Positions 18,540-27,653 of a DNA stretch of 64,000 bases are shown here, piece after piece. The first letter of the stretch is position 1. Every line of letters starts with the position of its first letter. Below the pieces are notes generated by a model. The model was not told the origin of the DNA. It ran no database searches and saw only the letters and a program-made list of their open reading frames with translations. The DNA is from Affinundibacterium seohonense (GTDB lineage Bacteria; Pseudomonadota; Gammaproteobacteria; Burkholderiales; Burkholderiaceae_D), in the NCBI RefSeq assembly GCF_014284305.1, contig NZ_JACOFW010000017.1, positions 43,094-107,093 of the forward strand, written 5' to 3'. A program made the position numbers and the translations under genes.

Positions 18540-18932
18540 ATGTTAGAACAACTACCACTGGTATATTCATGCTCAGGATGCTCCAGTGTCGCCCAACTGG
18601 CTAACGACTGTGCATTGGAATTGGACAGAGCCGGGCGGGCGCAAATGTCTTGTATTAGCGGGGTGGGCGGTGGTGTGCCATCGTTGCAAAAACTTGCACA
18701 ATCTGGCCGTCCCATTTTAGCTTTAGATGGCTGCGCACTAGCCTGCGTGAAAGCTTGCCTGGCGCAGGCTGGCATAACGGCCACGGTACATTTGATTTTA
18801 AATCAAGAGGGCGCACGTAAACGATTTCATGTCGATGCGCAGCCTGAGGAGCGAGCGCTCATAGCACGAGTGGTCAATCAAGGCCTGCTTGAAGTGTATC
18901 GTTTAAGTGAACTAGAAAATGAACAAACTTGA
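18540..18932 (+). CDS. DGC-domain putative zinc-binding protein
   Basis: This 130-residue protein matches the family named for its DGC motif, here LDGCALACVKACL near residues 61-73. An N-terminal CSGCSS motif and a central ISGVGGG loop give a Cys-rich metal-binding set. No biochemical role is known to me. I chose the ATG at 18540, which has GAGGA seven to eight bases upstream; an earlier TTG-type start adds 13 residues. It lies between ubiT and narG and ends before an intrinsic terminator. Its place suggests a role in anaerobic cofactor or sulfur handling, but that is only context. Confidence 0.8.
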   Translation: MLEQLPLVYSCSGCSSVAQLANDCALELDRAGRAQMSCISGVGGGVPSLQKLAQSGRPILALDGCALACVKACLAQAGITATVHLILNQEGARKRFHVDAQPEERALIARVVNQGLLEVYRLSELENEQT

Positions 18933-19029
18933 CAACGTGAATGGTCTGTATAGAGGAAGGGGTAGGGCTTCATTGCTTGCACTTCCAATACTATTTTTTG
19001 CGATTAAATAGTGATTTTTGTTAACTGGA

Positions 19030-19053
19030 GGCTCATGAAAATGAGTCTTTTTT
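19030..19053 (+). terminator. Rho-independent terminator of the ubi operon
   Basis: GGCTCAT pairs with ATGAGTC around a GAAA tetraloop (one G-T pair, with A-T and G-T pairs extending it outward) and is followed by seven T. It closes the ubiU to DGC transcript before narG. Confidence 0.85.
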
Positions 19054-19309
19054 ATTATCGAGGCGGGAATGAAGAACTCAACATCTTGTCGATATTTCTT
19101 CACCTACTTTCTACAAGCTTGAGTCAATTCAATCTTCAAACGATCGAGAAAATCGACCTAGTTCTAAAGAACTATCTCAGTCTAGTGCCAACGCCTGCTT
19201 TTAGGCACCGCTCCGAAGAATGGGCGTAATACATATATATAACTAAAATTTGATCATGTCAAAGTGGCGTGAACATCAGGTTCACCGCTCGCATATTAAG
19301 GAGCTTGAG
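19054..19309 (+). promoter_or_regulatory. narG upstream region with candidate FNR-type box
   Basis: After the terminator this region should hold the narG promoter. TTGAGTCAATTCAA at 19119-19132 matches the FNR consensus at 8 of 10. A second dyad, TTGAT-N3-GTCAA at 19250-19262, has one base too few between half sites. AAGGAG at 19298-19303 is the narG ribosome site. No clear -10 fits either box, so the promoter position is unresolved. I see no gene here. Confidence 0.4.
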
Positions 19310-22300
19310 ATGAGTCATTTTCTGGATAGATTGAAGTTCATGTCTAAGGTGAAGTCCACCTATTCTGATGGGCATGGTGCGGTGGTGGATGAGGATAGAC
19401 AGTGGGAGAATGCGTATCGCAGCCGCTGGCAGCATGACAAGATCGTGCGTTCTACCCATGGTGTGAACTGTACCGGTTCTTGTTCTTGGAAGGTGTATGT
19501 CAAGAATGGATTGATTACTTGGGAAACCCAGCAAACTGATTACCCACGTACCCGTCCTGATTTGCCGAATCATGAGCCACGCGGTTGTCCACGTGGTGCT
19601 TCGTATAGCTGGTATGTGTACTCTGCCCAGCGCGTCAAATATCCTATGATACGTGGTCGCTTGATGGAAATGTGGCAAGAGGCACGTAAGACTATGGACC
19701 CGATCCAAGCATGGGAAGCCATTAGTCAAAATCCAGAAAAAGCGACACGCTATAAATCTGTGCGTGGTTTGGGTGGTTTTGTGCGTGCCGATTGGGATAC
19801 GGCGCAAGAAATTATTGCGGCATCGAACGCCTTCACCATCAAGAAATTTGGCCCTGACCGCGTGGTGGGTTTTTCGCCGATTCCTGCGATGTCGATGGTG
19901 TCCTACGCGGCAGGTTCGCGTTACTTGTCTTTGATTGGTGGCGTGCCACTTTCTTTCTACGATTGGTATTGTGATTTGCCGCCGTCTAGCCCGCAGGTCT
20001 GGGGAGAACAAACAGACGTACCTGAATCAGCGGACTGGTATAACTCTACCTATTTAATGGTCTGGGGTTCCAACGTGCCGCAAACACGGACACCAGATGC
20101 CCATTTCTACACGGAAGTGCGTTATAAGGGAACCAAAACGGTGGCTGTCTCTAGCGATTTCGGCGAGATGGTCAAATTTGGTGATATCTGGATGGCGCCT
20201 AAGCAGGGTACGGATGCCGCACTCGCGATGGCGATGGGTCACGTGATCCTGAAGGAATTCCATTTAGAGAATAAATCAGCTTATTTCCGTCGCTATGTTA
20301 AGCAATATACCGATATGCCAATGTTGGTGCGCTTGGTTGAGCGTAATGGTTGTTATGTGCCGGATCAAATGCTGCGCGCGTCACAGATGCCAGGCGGCTT
20401 GGATGAAGCGAATAATGGCGACTGGAAGACGTTGGCGATTGATGAGACAACAGGCACTATCGTTTCACCCAATGGTTCTATTGGTTACCGTTGGGGTGAA
20501 GGCAAGTTTGATGACGGTGCGAAAGTTGGTCGTTGGAATCTGGAAGCCAAGGATGGCGGTTCCGGTCGCGAAATTGACCCGCAATTAAGCTTGATCGGCA
20601 AACACGATGAGATCGTCAGTGTCGGTTTTAGCTACTTTGGTGGTGCTGATGCCAATGATATGTTGCAGCGTAATTTGCCCGCAAAACGTGTCACGCTGGC
20701 TGACGGTAGCGTCGCCTTAGTCGCCACGGTCTACGACTTGTCAATGGCGAACTACGGTGTTGATCAAGGATTAGGTGGCGCCGTTGCTACGTCTTATGAT
20801 GATGACGTGCCATACACACCAGCATGGCAAGAGAAGCATACGGCGGTCAAACGTGATCTGGTGATCCAGGTGGCGCGTGAGTTCGCACAGAATGCGCATG
20901 ACACCGAAGGTAAGAGCATGGTGATCGTTGGTGCTGCTCTAAATCACTGGTACCACAACGATATGATTTATCGCGGCATTATCAACATGCTGATGATGTG
21001 CGGTTGCATCGGCAAATCTGGCGGTGGTTGGGCACATTATGTGGGTCAAGAAAAACTGCGTCCACAATTTGGCTGGGCACCATTGGCATTTGCTAGTGAT
21101 TGGGTACGTCCTGCACGCCAGATGAACGGTACCAGCTTCTTCTATGCACACACTAGCCAATGGCGTCATGAGAAATTGGCGATGGATGAAATTCTGGCAC
21201 CGACCGCAGATAAGTCCAAGATTAGCCACATGAGCATGATCGATATGAACGCCAAGTCTGAACGTCTGGGCTGGTTGCCATCAGCACCGCAGCTGGAGAC
21301 TAATCCTCTGGATATTTGCGATGCGGCGGCCAAGGCTGGTGTCGAGCCAGTTGAGTATCTGACCAAAGGTCTCAAAGCAGGTACGCTGAACATGAGTTGC
21401 GATGATCCCGATAATCCAAAAAATTTCCCGCGCAATATGTTTGTGTGGCGTTCGAATATCTTAGGTAGTTCAGGCAAAGGTCACGAGTACTTCTTGAAGT
21501 ATTTATTGGGTACGCAAAATGCCTTGTTTGATGATCCTTATGATGCGGTCAAACCATCGGAAGTGAAGTTCCGTCCGGTGGCAGCTGAAGGCAAACTCGA
21601 TTTGCTGGTGGTATTGGATTTCCGTATGAGCACGACTTGCTTGTACGGCGATATTGTTCTGCCGACCGCGACTTGGTACGAGAAAGATGATTTGAATACC
21701 TCCGACATGCATCCTTTCATTCACCCATTGAGTGAAGCGGTGCAGCCATTGTGGGAAAGCAAAACTGACTGGGAAATCTACAAAGGTATCGCTAAGAAAT
21801 TTACTGAAATCGGTGGTGAGTATCTGGGCACACGCAAAGACATCGTCTTGCAACCATTGATGCACGATACGCCGGGCGAACTAGGCCAAGCATTTGAGCC
21901 TAAAGATTGGAAAAAAGGCGAATGCGATTTGATTCCTGGTAAGACAGCGCCAAATATGATCGTGGTGGAACGTAACTACAAAGACATCTTTAAGAAGTTC
22001 ACGTCGATCGGACCTTTGCTCGACAAATTGGGCAACGGTGGTAAAGGAATTAACTGGAATACCGAGCACGAAGTCAAGGAAATTGGTGGCATCACCAAGT
22101 TAGTAACGGAAGAGGGTGTCAGCAAAGGACGCCCACGTCTGGAAAGCGCGATTGATGGCTGTGAGATGATATTGACGTTTGCACCTGAAACAAATGGTCA
22201 TGTGTCGGTCAAAGCGTGGGAAGCGTTAGGTAAAATCACGGGTCGCGATCACACGCACCTAGCTGTTGGTCGTGAGCATGACAAAATCCGTTTCCGTGAT

Positions 22301-23038
22301 GTGCAGGCACAACCGCGTAAGATTATTTCTGCACCAACCTGGTCTGGTTTGGAATCGGAAGAAGTCAGCTACAACGCCGGTTATACCAACGTGCATGAAT
22401 ATATTCCTTGGCGCACATTGACCGGTCGCCAACAGTTTTACCAAGATCACCGCTGGATGCTTGATTTTGGCGAAGGTTTGTGTGTGTACAAGCCAGCGAT
22501 TGATACCAAGACCGTTGCGCCGATGTTGAACAAATCATCTAACGGTGAAAAAGAGATCGTGTTGAATTGGATTACACCGCATCAAAAGTGGGGTATTCAT
22601 TCGACTTACTCTGATAACTTGCGTATGTTGACCTTGTCACGTGGTGGCCCTCACGTATGGGTCTCTGAGATTGAAGCCAAAGAAGCAGGATTAGTCGATA
22701 ACGATTGGGTAGAAGTGTTTAACAGTAACGGTACTTTGACAGCGCGGGTCGTGGTCAGTCAGCGCGTACCAAAAGGCATGTGTTTGATGTATCACGCTCA
22801 AGAAAAAATCGTGAACACGCCAGGCGCAGAACTCTCTGGTATGCGCGGCGGTATCCATAACTCGGTCACACGTGCGGTATTGAAACCTACGCACATGATT
22901 GGTGGTTACGCTCAACTCGCATACGGCTTTAACTACTATGGCACGGTCGGTAGTAACCGCGATGAGTTTGTGGTCTTGCGTAAGATGAAAAAAGTAGACT
23001 GGTTAGAAGGCAAGTTAGAAGAAGGAGCAGCGTCATGA
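19310..23038 (+). CDS. narG: NarG, respiratory nitrate reductase catalytic subunit
   Basis: NarG reduces nitrate to nitrite at a molybdenum bis-MGD centre on the cytoplasmic face of the membrane. The chosen 1242-residue form begins MSHFLDRL, the family start, with AAGGAG seven bases before it; earlier in-frame ATGs lack a site. The FS0 iron-sulfur ligands lie in STHGVNCTGSCSW and the later EPRGCPRG. The Mo-ligating Asp is in WYCDLPPSSPQ. Length matches the family. Its stop overlaps the narH start (ATGA). Nitrate must reach the cytoplasm, yet the only narK here is a relic. Confidence 0.97.
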   Translation: MSHFLDRLKFMSKVKSTYSDGHGAVVDEDRQWENAYRSRWQHDKIVRSTHGVNCTGSCSWKVYVKNGLITWETQQTDYPRTRPDLPNHEPRGCPRGASYSWYVYSAQRVKYPMIRGRLMEMWQEARKTMDPIQAWEAISQNPEKATRYKSVRGLGGFVRADWDTAQEIIAASNAFTIKKFGPDRVVGFSPIPAMSMVSYAAGSRYLSLIGGVPLSFYDWYCDLPPSSPQVWGEQTDVPESADWYNSTYLMVWGSNVPQTRTPDAHFYTEVRYKGTKTVAVSSDFGEMVKFGDIWMAPKQGTDAALAMAMGHVILKEFHLENKSAYFRRYVKQYTDMPMLVRLVERNGCYVPDQMLRASQMPGGLDEANNGDWKTLAIDETTGTIVSPNGSIGYRWGEGKFDDGAKVGRWNLEAKDGGSGREIDPQLSLIGKHDEIVSVGFSYFGGADANDMLQRNLPAKRVTLADGSVALVATVYDLSMANYGVDQGLGGAVATSYDDDVPYTPAWQEKHTAVKRDLVIQVAREFAQNAHDTEGKSMVIVGAALNHWYHNDMIYRGIINMLMMCGCIGKSGGGWAHYVGQEKLRPQFGWAPLAFASDWVRPARQMNGTSFFYAHTSQWRHEKLAMDEILAPTADKSKISHMSMIDMNAKSERLGWLPSAPQLETNPLDICDAAAKAGVEPVEYLTKGLKAGTLNMSCDDPDNPKNFPRNMFVWRSNILGSSGKGHEYFLKYLLGTQNALFDDPYDAVKPSEVKFRPVAAEGKLDLLVVLDFRMSTTCLYGDIVLPTATWYEKDDLNTSDMHPFIHPLSEAVQPLWESKTDWEIYKGIAKKFTEIGGEYLGTRKDIVLQPLMHDTPGELGQAFEPKDWKKGECDLIPGKTAPNMIVVERNYKDIFKKFTSIGPLLDKLGNGGKGINWNTEHEVKEIGGITKLVTEEGVSKGRPRLESAIDGCEMILTFAPETNGHVSVKAWEALGKITGRDHTHLAVGREHDKIRFRDVQAQPRKIISAPTWSGLESEEVSYNAGYTNVHEYIPWRTLTGRQQFYQDHRWMLDFGEGLCVYKPAIDTKTVAPMLNKSSNGEKEIVLNWITPHQKWGIHSTYSDNLRMLTLSRGGPHVWVSEIEAKEAGLVDNDWVEVFNSNGTLTARVVVSQRVPKGMCLMYHAQEKIVNTPGAELSGMRGGIHNSVTRAVLKPTHMIGGYAQLAYGFNYYGTVGSNRDEFVVLRKMKKVDWLEGKLEEGAAS

Positions 23039-24588
23039 AAATTCGCGCACAAGTAGGCATGGTGTTGAACCTAGATAAATGTATCGGTTGCCACACCTGT
23101 TCCGTGACCTGTAAGAACGTCTGGACTAGTCGTGATGGCGTTGAATACGCTTGGTTTAATAACGTCGAAACTAAGCCTGGTATTGGCTACCCTAAAGAAT
23201 GGGAAAATCAAGCCAAGTGGAAGGGCGGTTGGCATCGTAATGACGCAGGTAAATTAGAGCCAAAACAAGGTGGTAAGCTGCGCATCTTGGCGAATATTTT
23301 TGCCAATCCTAATTTGCCATCGATCGACGATTACTACGAGCCATTCACCTTTGACTATGAGCGCCTTCAAAACGCCCCATTGTCACAGACGCCACCGACG
23401 GCACGTCCTATCTCTGTCATCACTGGCAAAAAAATGGACAAGATTGTTTGGGGCCCGAACTGGGAAGATGACTTAGGCGGCGAATTTAGCTCACGTAGTC
23501 GTGACGCATTATTCGAAGGCATACAAAAAGAAATGTATAGCACTTTCGAATCGACTTTCATGATGTACTTGCCACGTCTGTGCGAACACTGTTTGAATCC
23601 AGCCTGCGTAGCATCTTGCCCATCCGGCTCGATCTACAAACGGGAAGATGACGGCATCGTTTTGGTCGATCAAGATAAGTGCCGTGGCTGGCGCATGTGT
23701 ATCTCTGGTTGCCCTTACAAAAAGATTTACTACAACTGGAGTTCAGGCAAAGCAGAGAAATGCACATTCTGCTATCCACGTATTGAAGCAGGTCAGCCAA
23801 CTGTCTGTTCCGAAACTTGCGTAGGTCGTATTCGTTACCTCGGTGTTCTACTGTATGACGCAGATAAAATCGAAGCCGCGGCATCGACGCCGAACGAGCA
23901 AGATTTGTATCAGGCGCAATTAGATTGCTTCTTGGATCCGCACGATCCAGCAGTGATTGCTGAAGCGCGCAAGCATGGCATTCCTGAGAGCTGGATAGAC
24001 TCTGCTCAAAAATCGCCAGTCTACAAAATGGCGATGGAGTGGAAGATTGCTTTCCCATTGCATCCAGAATATCGCACCTTGCCTATGGTTTGGTATGTAC
24101 CACCTCTGTCTCCAATTCAAAAGGCAGCAGAAGCTGGTCACATGGGCATGAACGGCATTATTCCTGATGTGAAGTCTTTGCGTATTCCTGTGCGTTACTT
24201 AGCGAATCTTTTGACTGCTGGTAAAGAAGAGCCAGTTTTGAAAGCACTTGAAAGAATGCTAGCAATGCGTGCTTACAAGCGTTCTGAAGTAGTGCATGGC
24301 GAACTTGATCATGAAGTGTTGAAACAAGTCGGTTTGACAGCAGCACAAGTCGAAGACATGTATCAAACCATGGCGATAGCAAACTACGAAGATCGTTTCG
24401 TGATTCCTTCTTCGCATAAAGAGATGGTGGAAGACAGCTTCAACGAAAAAGGTAGTTGCGGATTTACGTTTGGTAATGGTTGCTCTGGCGGTACTTCTGA
24501 CGGTGCGCTGTTTGGCAAGAAGCCGCAGGGTAGTGTGATTTTTGTGGATATGCCGAAGTCGCGGAAGAAAATGTCGACGACGGAATAA
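23035..24588 (+). CDS. narH: NarH, respiratory nitrate reductase iron-sulfur subunit
   Basis: NarH relays electrons from NarI haems to NarG through four clusters. The 517-residue protein has the first Cys group CIGCHTCSVTC (about 18-28), CEHCLNPACVASC, then CRGWRMCISGC, where Trp replaces a Cys and gives the typical [3Fe-4S] cluster, and CTFCYPRIEAGQPTVCSETC. All expected ligands are present. It overlaps narG by four bases. A repeat-rich gap of 185 bases follows before narJ. Confidence 0.97.
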   Translation: MKIRAQVGMVLNLDKCIGCHTCSVTCKNVWTSRDGVEYAWFNNVETKPGIGYPKEWENQAKWKGGWHRNDAGKLEPKQGGKLRILANIFANPNLPSIDDYYEPFTFDYERLQNAPLSQTPPTARPISVITGKKMDKIVWGPNWEDDLGGEFSSRSRDALFEGIQKEMYSTFESTFMMYLPRLCEHCLNPACVASCPSGSIYKREDDGIVLVDQDKCRGWRMCISGCPYKKIYYNWSSGKAEKCTFCYPRIEAGQPTVCSETCVGRIRYLGVLLYDADKIEAAASTPNEQDLYQAQLDCFLDPHDPAVIAEARKHGIPESWIDSAQKSPVYKMAMEWKIAFPLHPEYRTLPMVWYVPPLSPIQKAAEAGHMGMNGIIPDVKSLRIPVRYLANLLTAGKEEPVLKALERMLAMRAYKRSEVVHGELDHEVLKQVGLTAAQVEDMYQTMAIANYEDRFVIPSSHKEMVEDSFNEKGSCGFTFGNGCSGGTSDGALFGKKPQGSVIFVDMPKSRKKMSTTE

Positions 24589-24602
24589 GTTTAGGGGGCT
24601 CG

Positions 24603-24730
24603 CTCCTTCCCCTTCAAGGGGAAGGCTGGGATGGGGATGGGTTTTTAGTCGGGAAATTTGTACGTTAATTATTCCACCAAAACCCATCCCCACCCCAACC
24701 CTCCCCCCATGTAATTGATAGGGGGAGGAG
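24603..24730. repeat. REP-like inverted-repeat element between narH and narJ
   Basis: Two G/C-rich arms face each other: GGCTGGGATGGGGATGGG on the left (from about 24624) and the near-complement CCCATCCCCACCCCAACC (24683-24700) on the right. Each arm carries its own small hairpin, CCTTCCCC/GGGGAAGG at 24605-24625 and CCTCCCCC/GGGGGAGG at 24700-24728. The layout resembles dispersed repetitive palindromes common in beta- and gammaproteobacteria. It may stabilise the narGH part of the message. Confidence 0.75.
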
Positions 24731-24773
24731 ACTTCAAACCACAAAACCAGCCACAAAGAATAAAGGAAATCGT

Positions 24774-25460
24774 ATGCAAATTTATCGCATTTTATCCGCA
24801 CTACTCAGTTACCCGCAGGCAGATTTGATCGCGGCTTTGCCTGAGATTCGTGCTGAGCTTGCTGGCGATCAAGACACTTCGGATGCCTTGCAGCCTTTGC
24901 TCAATTATCTGCAAGAGAGTGATCTAATCAGCGTGCAAGAAAACTATGTAGGCACTTTCGATCGTACGCCTTCGGTAGCCTTGCACTTGTTCGAACATAT
25001 CCATGGTGAAAGCCGTGATCGTGGTCAGGCGATGGTGGATTTGATTTCGGAATATCGTCGTTATGGTTTTGAGCCAGAAGCGAGCGAATTGCCGGATTAT
25101 GTACCGCTATTCTTAGAATTTTTAAGCTTGGTCGATGCAGAAACCGCAGAGAAATTATTGGGTGAAGCAATCCACGTGTTAGCCGCGATTGGCATTCGTT
25201 TGCAACGCAAAGACAGTCCGTATGCGAATGCGTTTTTATTGCTGACTTCATTTACCGATGTGGTTCCGCAAGAGCAGGGCGAGCCGCCAGTACAGGATAT
25301 GGATGATGCGATGGAAACCTTTGGCCCGGGTGCGGATGGTGTTGAGCCTTTGTTGAAGCCAGGTTTATCTTGCTCATCGAGTGGGGCATCTGGTGGTGCG
25401 CAGGCGATTAATTTTTATCCACGTCAGGCTAAGGCGACGGAAACAGAGCTACGAATCTGA
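24774..25460 (+). CDS. narJ: NarJ, nitrate reductase assembly chaperone
   Basis: NarJ binds apo-NarG and directs molybdenum cofactor insertion; it is not part of the mature enzyme. The 228-residue protein is helical and of TorD/NarJ type, with YVGTFDRTPSVALHLFEH near residues 61-78 and the family DYVPLFLEFL segment. AAAGGA lies nine bases ahead of the ATG. The C-terminal stretch LKPGLSCSSSGASGGAQ is low in complexity. It lies between two repeat elements that split it from narH and narI. Confidence 0.95.
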   Translation: MQIYRILSALLSYPQADLIAALPEIRAELAGDQDTSDALQPLLNYLQESDLISVQENYVGTFDRTPSVALHLFEHIHGESRDRGQAMVDLISEYRRYGFEPEASELPDYVPLFLEFLSLVDAETAEKLLGEAIHVLAAIGIRLQRKDSPYANAFLLLTSFTDVVPQEQGEPPVQDMDDAMETFGPGADGVEPLLKPGLSCSSSGASGGAQAINFYPRQAKATETELRI

Positions 25461-25464
25461 CATG

Positions 25465-25557
25465 GTCGTCATTCCCGCGAAGGCGGGAATCCAGTGACTT
25501 TAGACACGATCGGTTGATGGACGAAAGACACTGGGTTCCTGTCTACGCAGGAACGAC
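25465..25557. repeat. REP-like palindromic element between narJ and narI
   Basis: GTCGTCATTCCCGCGAAGGC followed by GGGAATCCAGTG (25465-25496) is mirrored by CACTGGGTTCCTGTC and ACGCAGGAACGAC (25529-25557). Inner hairpins TTCCCGC/GCGGGAA and GTTCCTG/CAGGAAC are visible. The sequence type, ending in CCAGTG with a CCCGCGAAGGCGGG core, is a familiar dispersed repeat in betaproteobacterial genomes. Confidence 0.75.
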
Positions 25558-25627
25558 AACATCAGACAAAGGAATCTTCGTCGCATGCAAGATGGTATTC
25601 AAGGCTACATTATTTTAGGAGTTTATG

Positions 25628-26311
25628 ATGGACTACTTACATCAATTTATTTATGGGATCTATCCCTACATCGCCTTAGCGATTTTCTTATTCGGTAGCT
25701 TGGCACGCTTCGAGCGCGAACAATATACGTGGAAGAGTGATTCTTCCCAGATGCTGCATGCCGGTAATTTGCGTGTGGGTAATATCTTGTTCCACATCGG
25801 GGTACTTGGCCTATTCTTCGGTCACATGGTCGGTTTGCTGACGCCGGTGATTGTATGGGATACCTTGGGAATTTCACACGGCTTTAAGCAAATGATCGCG
25901 ATCGTCATGGGTGGCGTGTTTGGCACTTTGTGCATGGTCGGTTTGCTGATTTTAATGCATCGTCGTTTTACCGACGCACGTATCTCAGCCGTGACGAAAA
26001 CTGGCGATAAGGTCTTGTTGTTGTGGATCTTCATTACCTTAGGCTTAGGTTTGTCTACGATCTTTGAATCTTTGCATCATCGAGATGGACACATGATGGT
26101 GTTGTTGATGACCTGGGCACAGCACATCGTGACTTTCAAAGGTGATGCTGCCAGTTACATCGTGACTGCACCATTCATGTTCAAGGCGCACTTATTTATG
26201 GGCTTAAGCTTGTTCGTGATCTTCCCGTTCACCCGCTTGGTGCATGTGTGGAGTGGCTTCGCATCAGTCGGCTACTTGAGTCGTGCATGGCAATTAGTAC
26301 GTCCTAGATAA
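25628..26311 (+). CDS. narI: NarI, nitrate reductase cytochrome b subunit
   Basis: NarI oxidises quinol on the periplasmic side and passes electrons inward via two b haems. The 227-residue protein has five membrane helices. Haem ligand His residues fall in LFHIGVLGLFFGHMVG (helix 2) and in the helix 5 region near MFKAHLFMG and TRLVHVW. I chose the second of two adjacent ATGs because its spacing from AGGAG is better and its N-terminus aligns with E. coli NarI (IYPYIA after seven residues). A strong 16-bp palindrome follows the gene. Confidence 0.96.
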   Translation: MDYLHQFIYGIYPYIALAIFLFGSLARFEREQYTWKSDSSQMLHAGNLRVGNILFHIGVLGLFFGHMVGLLTPVIVWDTLGISHGFKQMIAIVMGGVFGTLCMVGLLILMHRRFTDARISAVTKTGDKVLLLWIFITLGLGLSTIFESLHHRDGHMMVLLMTWAQHIVTFKGDAASYIVTAPFMFKAHLFMGLSLFVIFPFTRLVHVWSGFASVGYLSRAWQLVRPR

Positions 26312-26323
26312 AACTTTGAAGTA

Positions 26324-26360
26324 CAGAGGTATAGAAATTCACTCAATTTCTATACCTCTG
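26324..26360. repeat. Perfect 16-bp inverted repeat after narI
   Basis: Arms at 26324-26339 (CAGAGGTATAGAAATT) and 26345-26360 are exact complements with a five-base loop. No T tract follows, so it is not a standard terminator. It may block 3' exonuclease decay of narGHJI mRNA or attenuate read-through into the parvulin gene. Confidence 0.8.
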
Positions 26361-26389
26361 CGGCGAATGAATCTCAACAGGAGGCAATC

Positions 26390-27133
26390 ATGCCCGTCAT
26401 AGTTAATGGTTACGAACTCAGCGATGCTGAGATGGAAAAAGAACTGCCAGAGCATCAAGGTGCTGCTGATCCGATGAAGAGCGCAATGACCGCTTTGGTC
26501 TTGCGCCGGGTCTTGCTCGATAAGGCGAATGAATTAGGCTTAACTGGCAATGATGAGGATAAAATCGAAGCCTTGTTGGTACGTGAAGTTGTCGTTCCGC
26601 AGCCGAGTTCCGAAGAATGTTTGCGTCATTATCAGACCCATCCGCAGCGCTTTACGGTCGGTGAATTGGTCGAAGTAAATCACATTTTATTTCAAGTCAC
26701 CGCCGCCTTAGATTTAGATAATCTGCGCAAACACGCAGAAATCGTGTTGCAAGACTTGCTCGATAGTCCAGCCAATTTCACCGCAATGGCAAAAGCGAAT
26801 TCAAATTGCCCATCGAGTGAAGTAGGTGGCAATCTAGGTCAACTGACACGCGGCGACACAGTTCCCGAATTTGAAAAAGTGATTTTCAATGCGGAAGAAC
26901 ACAAGATCGTGCCACGCTTAGTTGAAACACGTTTTGGCCTGCATATCGTGCAGTTAGGCCGCAAACTGGCGGGACAGTTACTGCCGTTCGAACAGGTAGA
27001 AAGCAAGATCGCTGATGCCATGCAAAGAGCTAGTCACGATCACGCCATGCGTCAGTATTTGCAACTGATGGTGGGGCAAGCCAAGATTAGCGGCATTGAA
27101 CTTGAAGGGGCGGATACGCCTTTGGTGCAATAA
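26390..27133 (+). CDS. Parvulin-type peptidyl-prolyl isomerase of the nar cluster
   Basis: The 247-residue protein has an N-terminal helical part (about 1-85) and a rotamase domain (about 90-205) with the parvulin landmarks VNHILF, SNCPSSEVGGNLGQLTRG, VPEFEKVIF and TRFGLHIVQL. There is no signal peptide, so it should act in the cytoplasm, perhaps on Nar subunits, as NifM does on nitrogenase Fe protein. AGGAGG lies seven bases before the ATG. It follows narI after the palindrome and precedes a hemerythrin gene. The substrate is inferred from position only. Confidence 0.87.
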   Translation: MPVIVNGYELSDAEMEKELPEHQGAADPMKSAMTALVLRRVLLDKANELGLTGNDEDKIEALLVREVVVPQPSSEECLRHYQTHPQRFTVGELVEVNHILFQVTAALDLDNLRKHAEIVLQDLLDSPANFTAMAKANSNCPSSEVGGNLGQLTRGDTVPEFEKVIFNAEEHKIVPRLVETRFGLHIVQLGRKLAGQLLPFEQVESKIADAMQRASHDHAMRQYLQLMVGQAKISGIELEGADTPLVQ

Positions 27134-27146
27134 ATTAGAAAGTGTG

Positions 27147-27638
27147 ATGGAAATGTCTCAAGCAATGATGAATTTGGTAAAGCAGCATGTGGAATGCGAC
27201 GATCAATTGAACCGCGTAGAAGCAGCTTTGCATAAAGCTGATATGGCGTCTGCAGGTAGGAATTTTCGCCTGTTTGATGAGCAGTTAGAACATCACTTCC
27301 ATCTTGAAGAGGAGCGCCTATTTCCGGCCTTCGAAAAAGCCACAGGCATGACAAATGGACCGACGATGGTGATGCGCGGTGAACACGCAGAGATACGCCA
27401 ACTGCGCGATCAGGCCATGGCGCAAATTGATAGCAAAGAGATCGCTGCGGCCTTAGCGACAATCGATACTCTCAATGTATTGATACAACAGCACAATGTG
27501 AAAGAGGAAAATATTCTCTACCCTATGTGCGGTGGAAGCATTCCAAATTTAGCGTCTCTGTTGGGGATGGGCGGCTGCGGTGGTGCATGCTCATGTGCAG
27601 GAACAGGTGAGAGTACAAACGCAAAAGCAGTGACATAG
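27147..27638 (+). CDS. Hemerythrin-domain protein of the nar cluster
   Basis: This 163-residue protein has a four-helix hemerythrin (HHE) domain with the candidate diiron ligands in HVECDDQ, HHFHLEEERLFP, HAEIRQL and HNVKEENILYP. A Gly/Cys-rich tail (MGGCGGACSCAG) could bind metal as well. Such proteins sense or bind O2 or NO, or help repair iron centres, as YtfE does. Start choice is uncertain: ATG at 27147 or 27153, neither with a strong ribosome site. It is 13 bases after the parvulin gene and likely in the same transcript. Confidence 0.82.
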   Translation: MEMSQAMMNLVKQHVECDDQLNRVEAALHKADMASAGRNFRLFDEQLEHHFHLEEERLFPAFEKATGMTNGPTMVMRGEHAEIRQLRDQAMAQIDSKEIAAALATIDTLNVLIQQHNVKEENILYPMCGGSIPNLASLLGMGGCGGACSCAGTGESTNAKAVT

Positions 27639-27653
27639 CCTCTATGTATTGTT

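Noticed and set aside
19011..19229. 72-codon plus-strand frame ahead of narG
   Set aside because: It spans the ubi terminator hairpin and has no protein features.
19250..19262. TTGAT-CAT-GTCAA as an FNR site for narG
   Set aside because: The half sites are three bases apart, not four, which breaks the dimer spacing.
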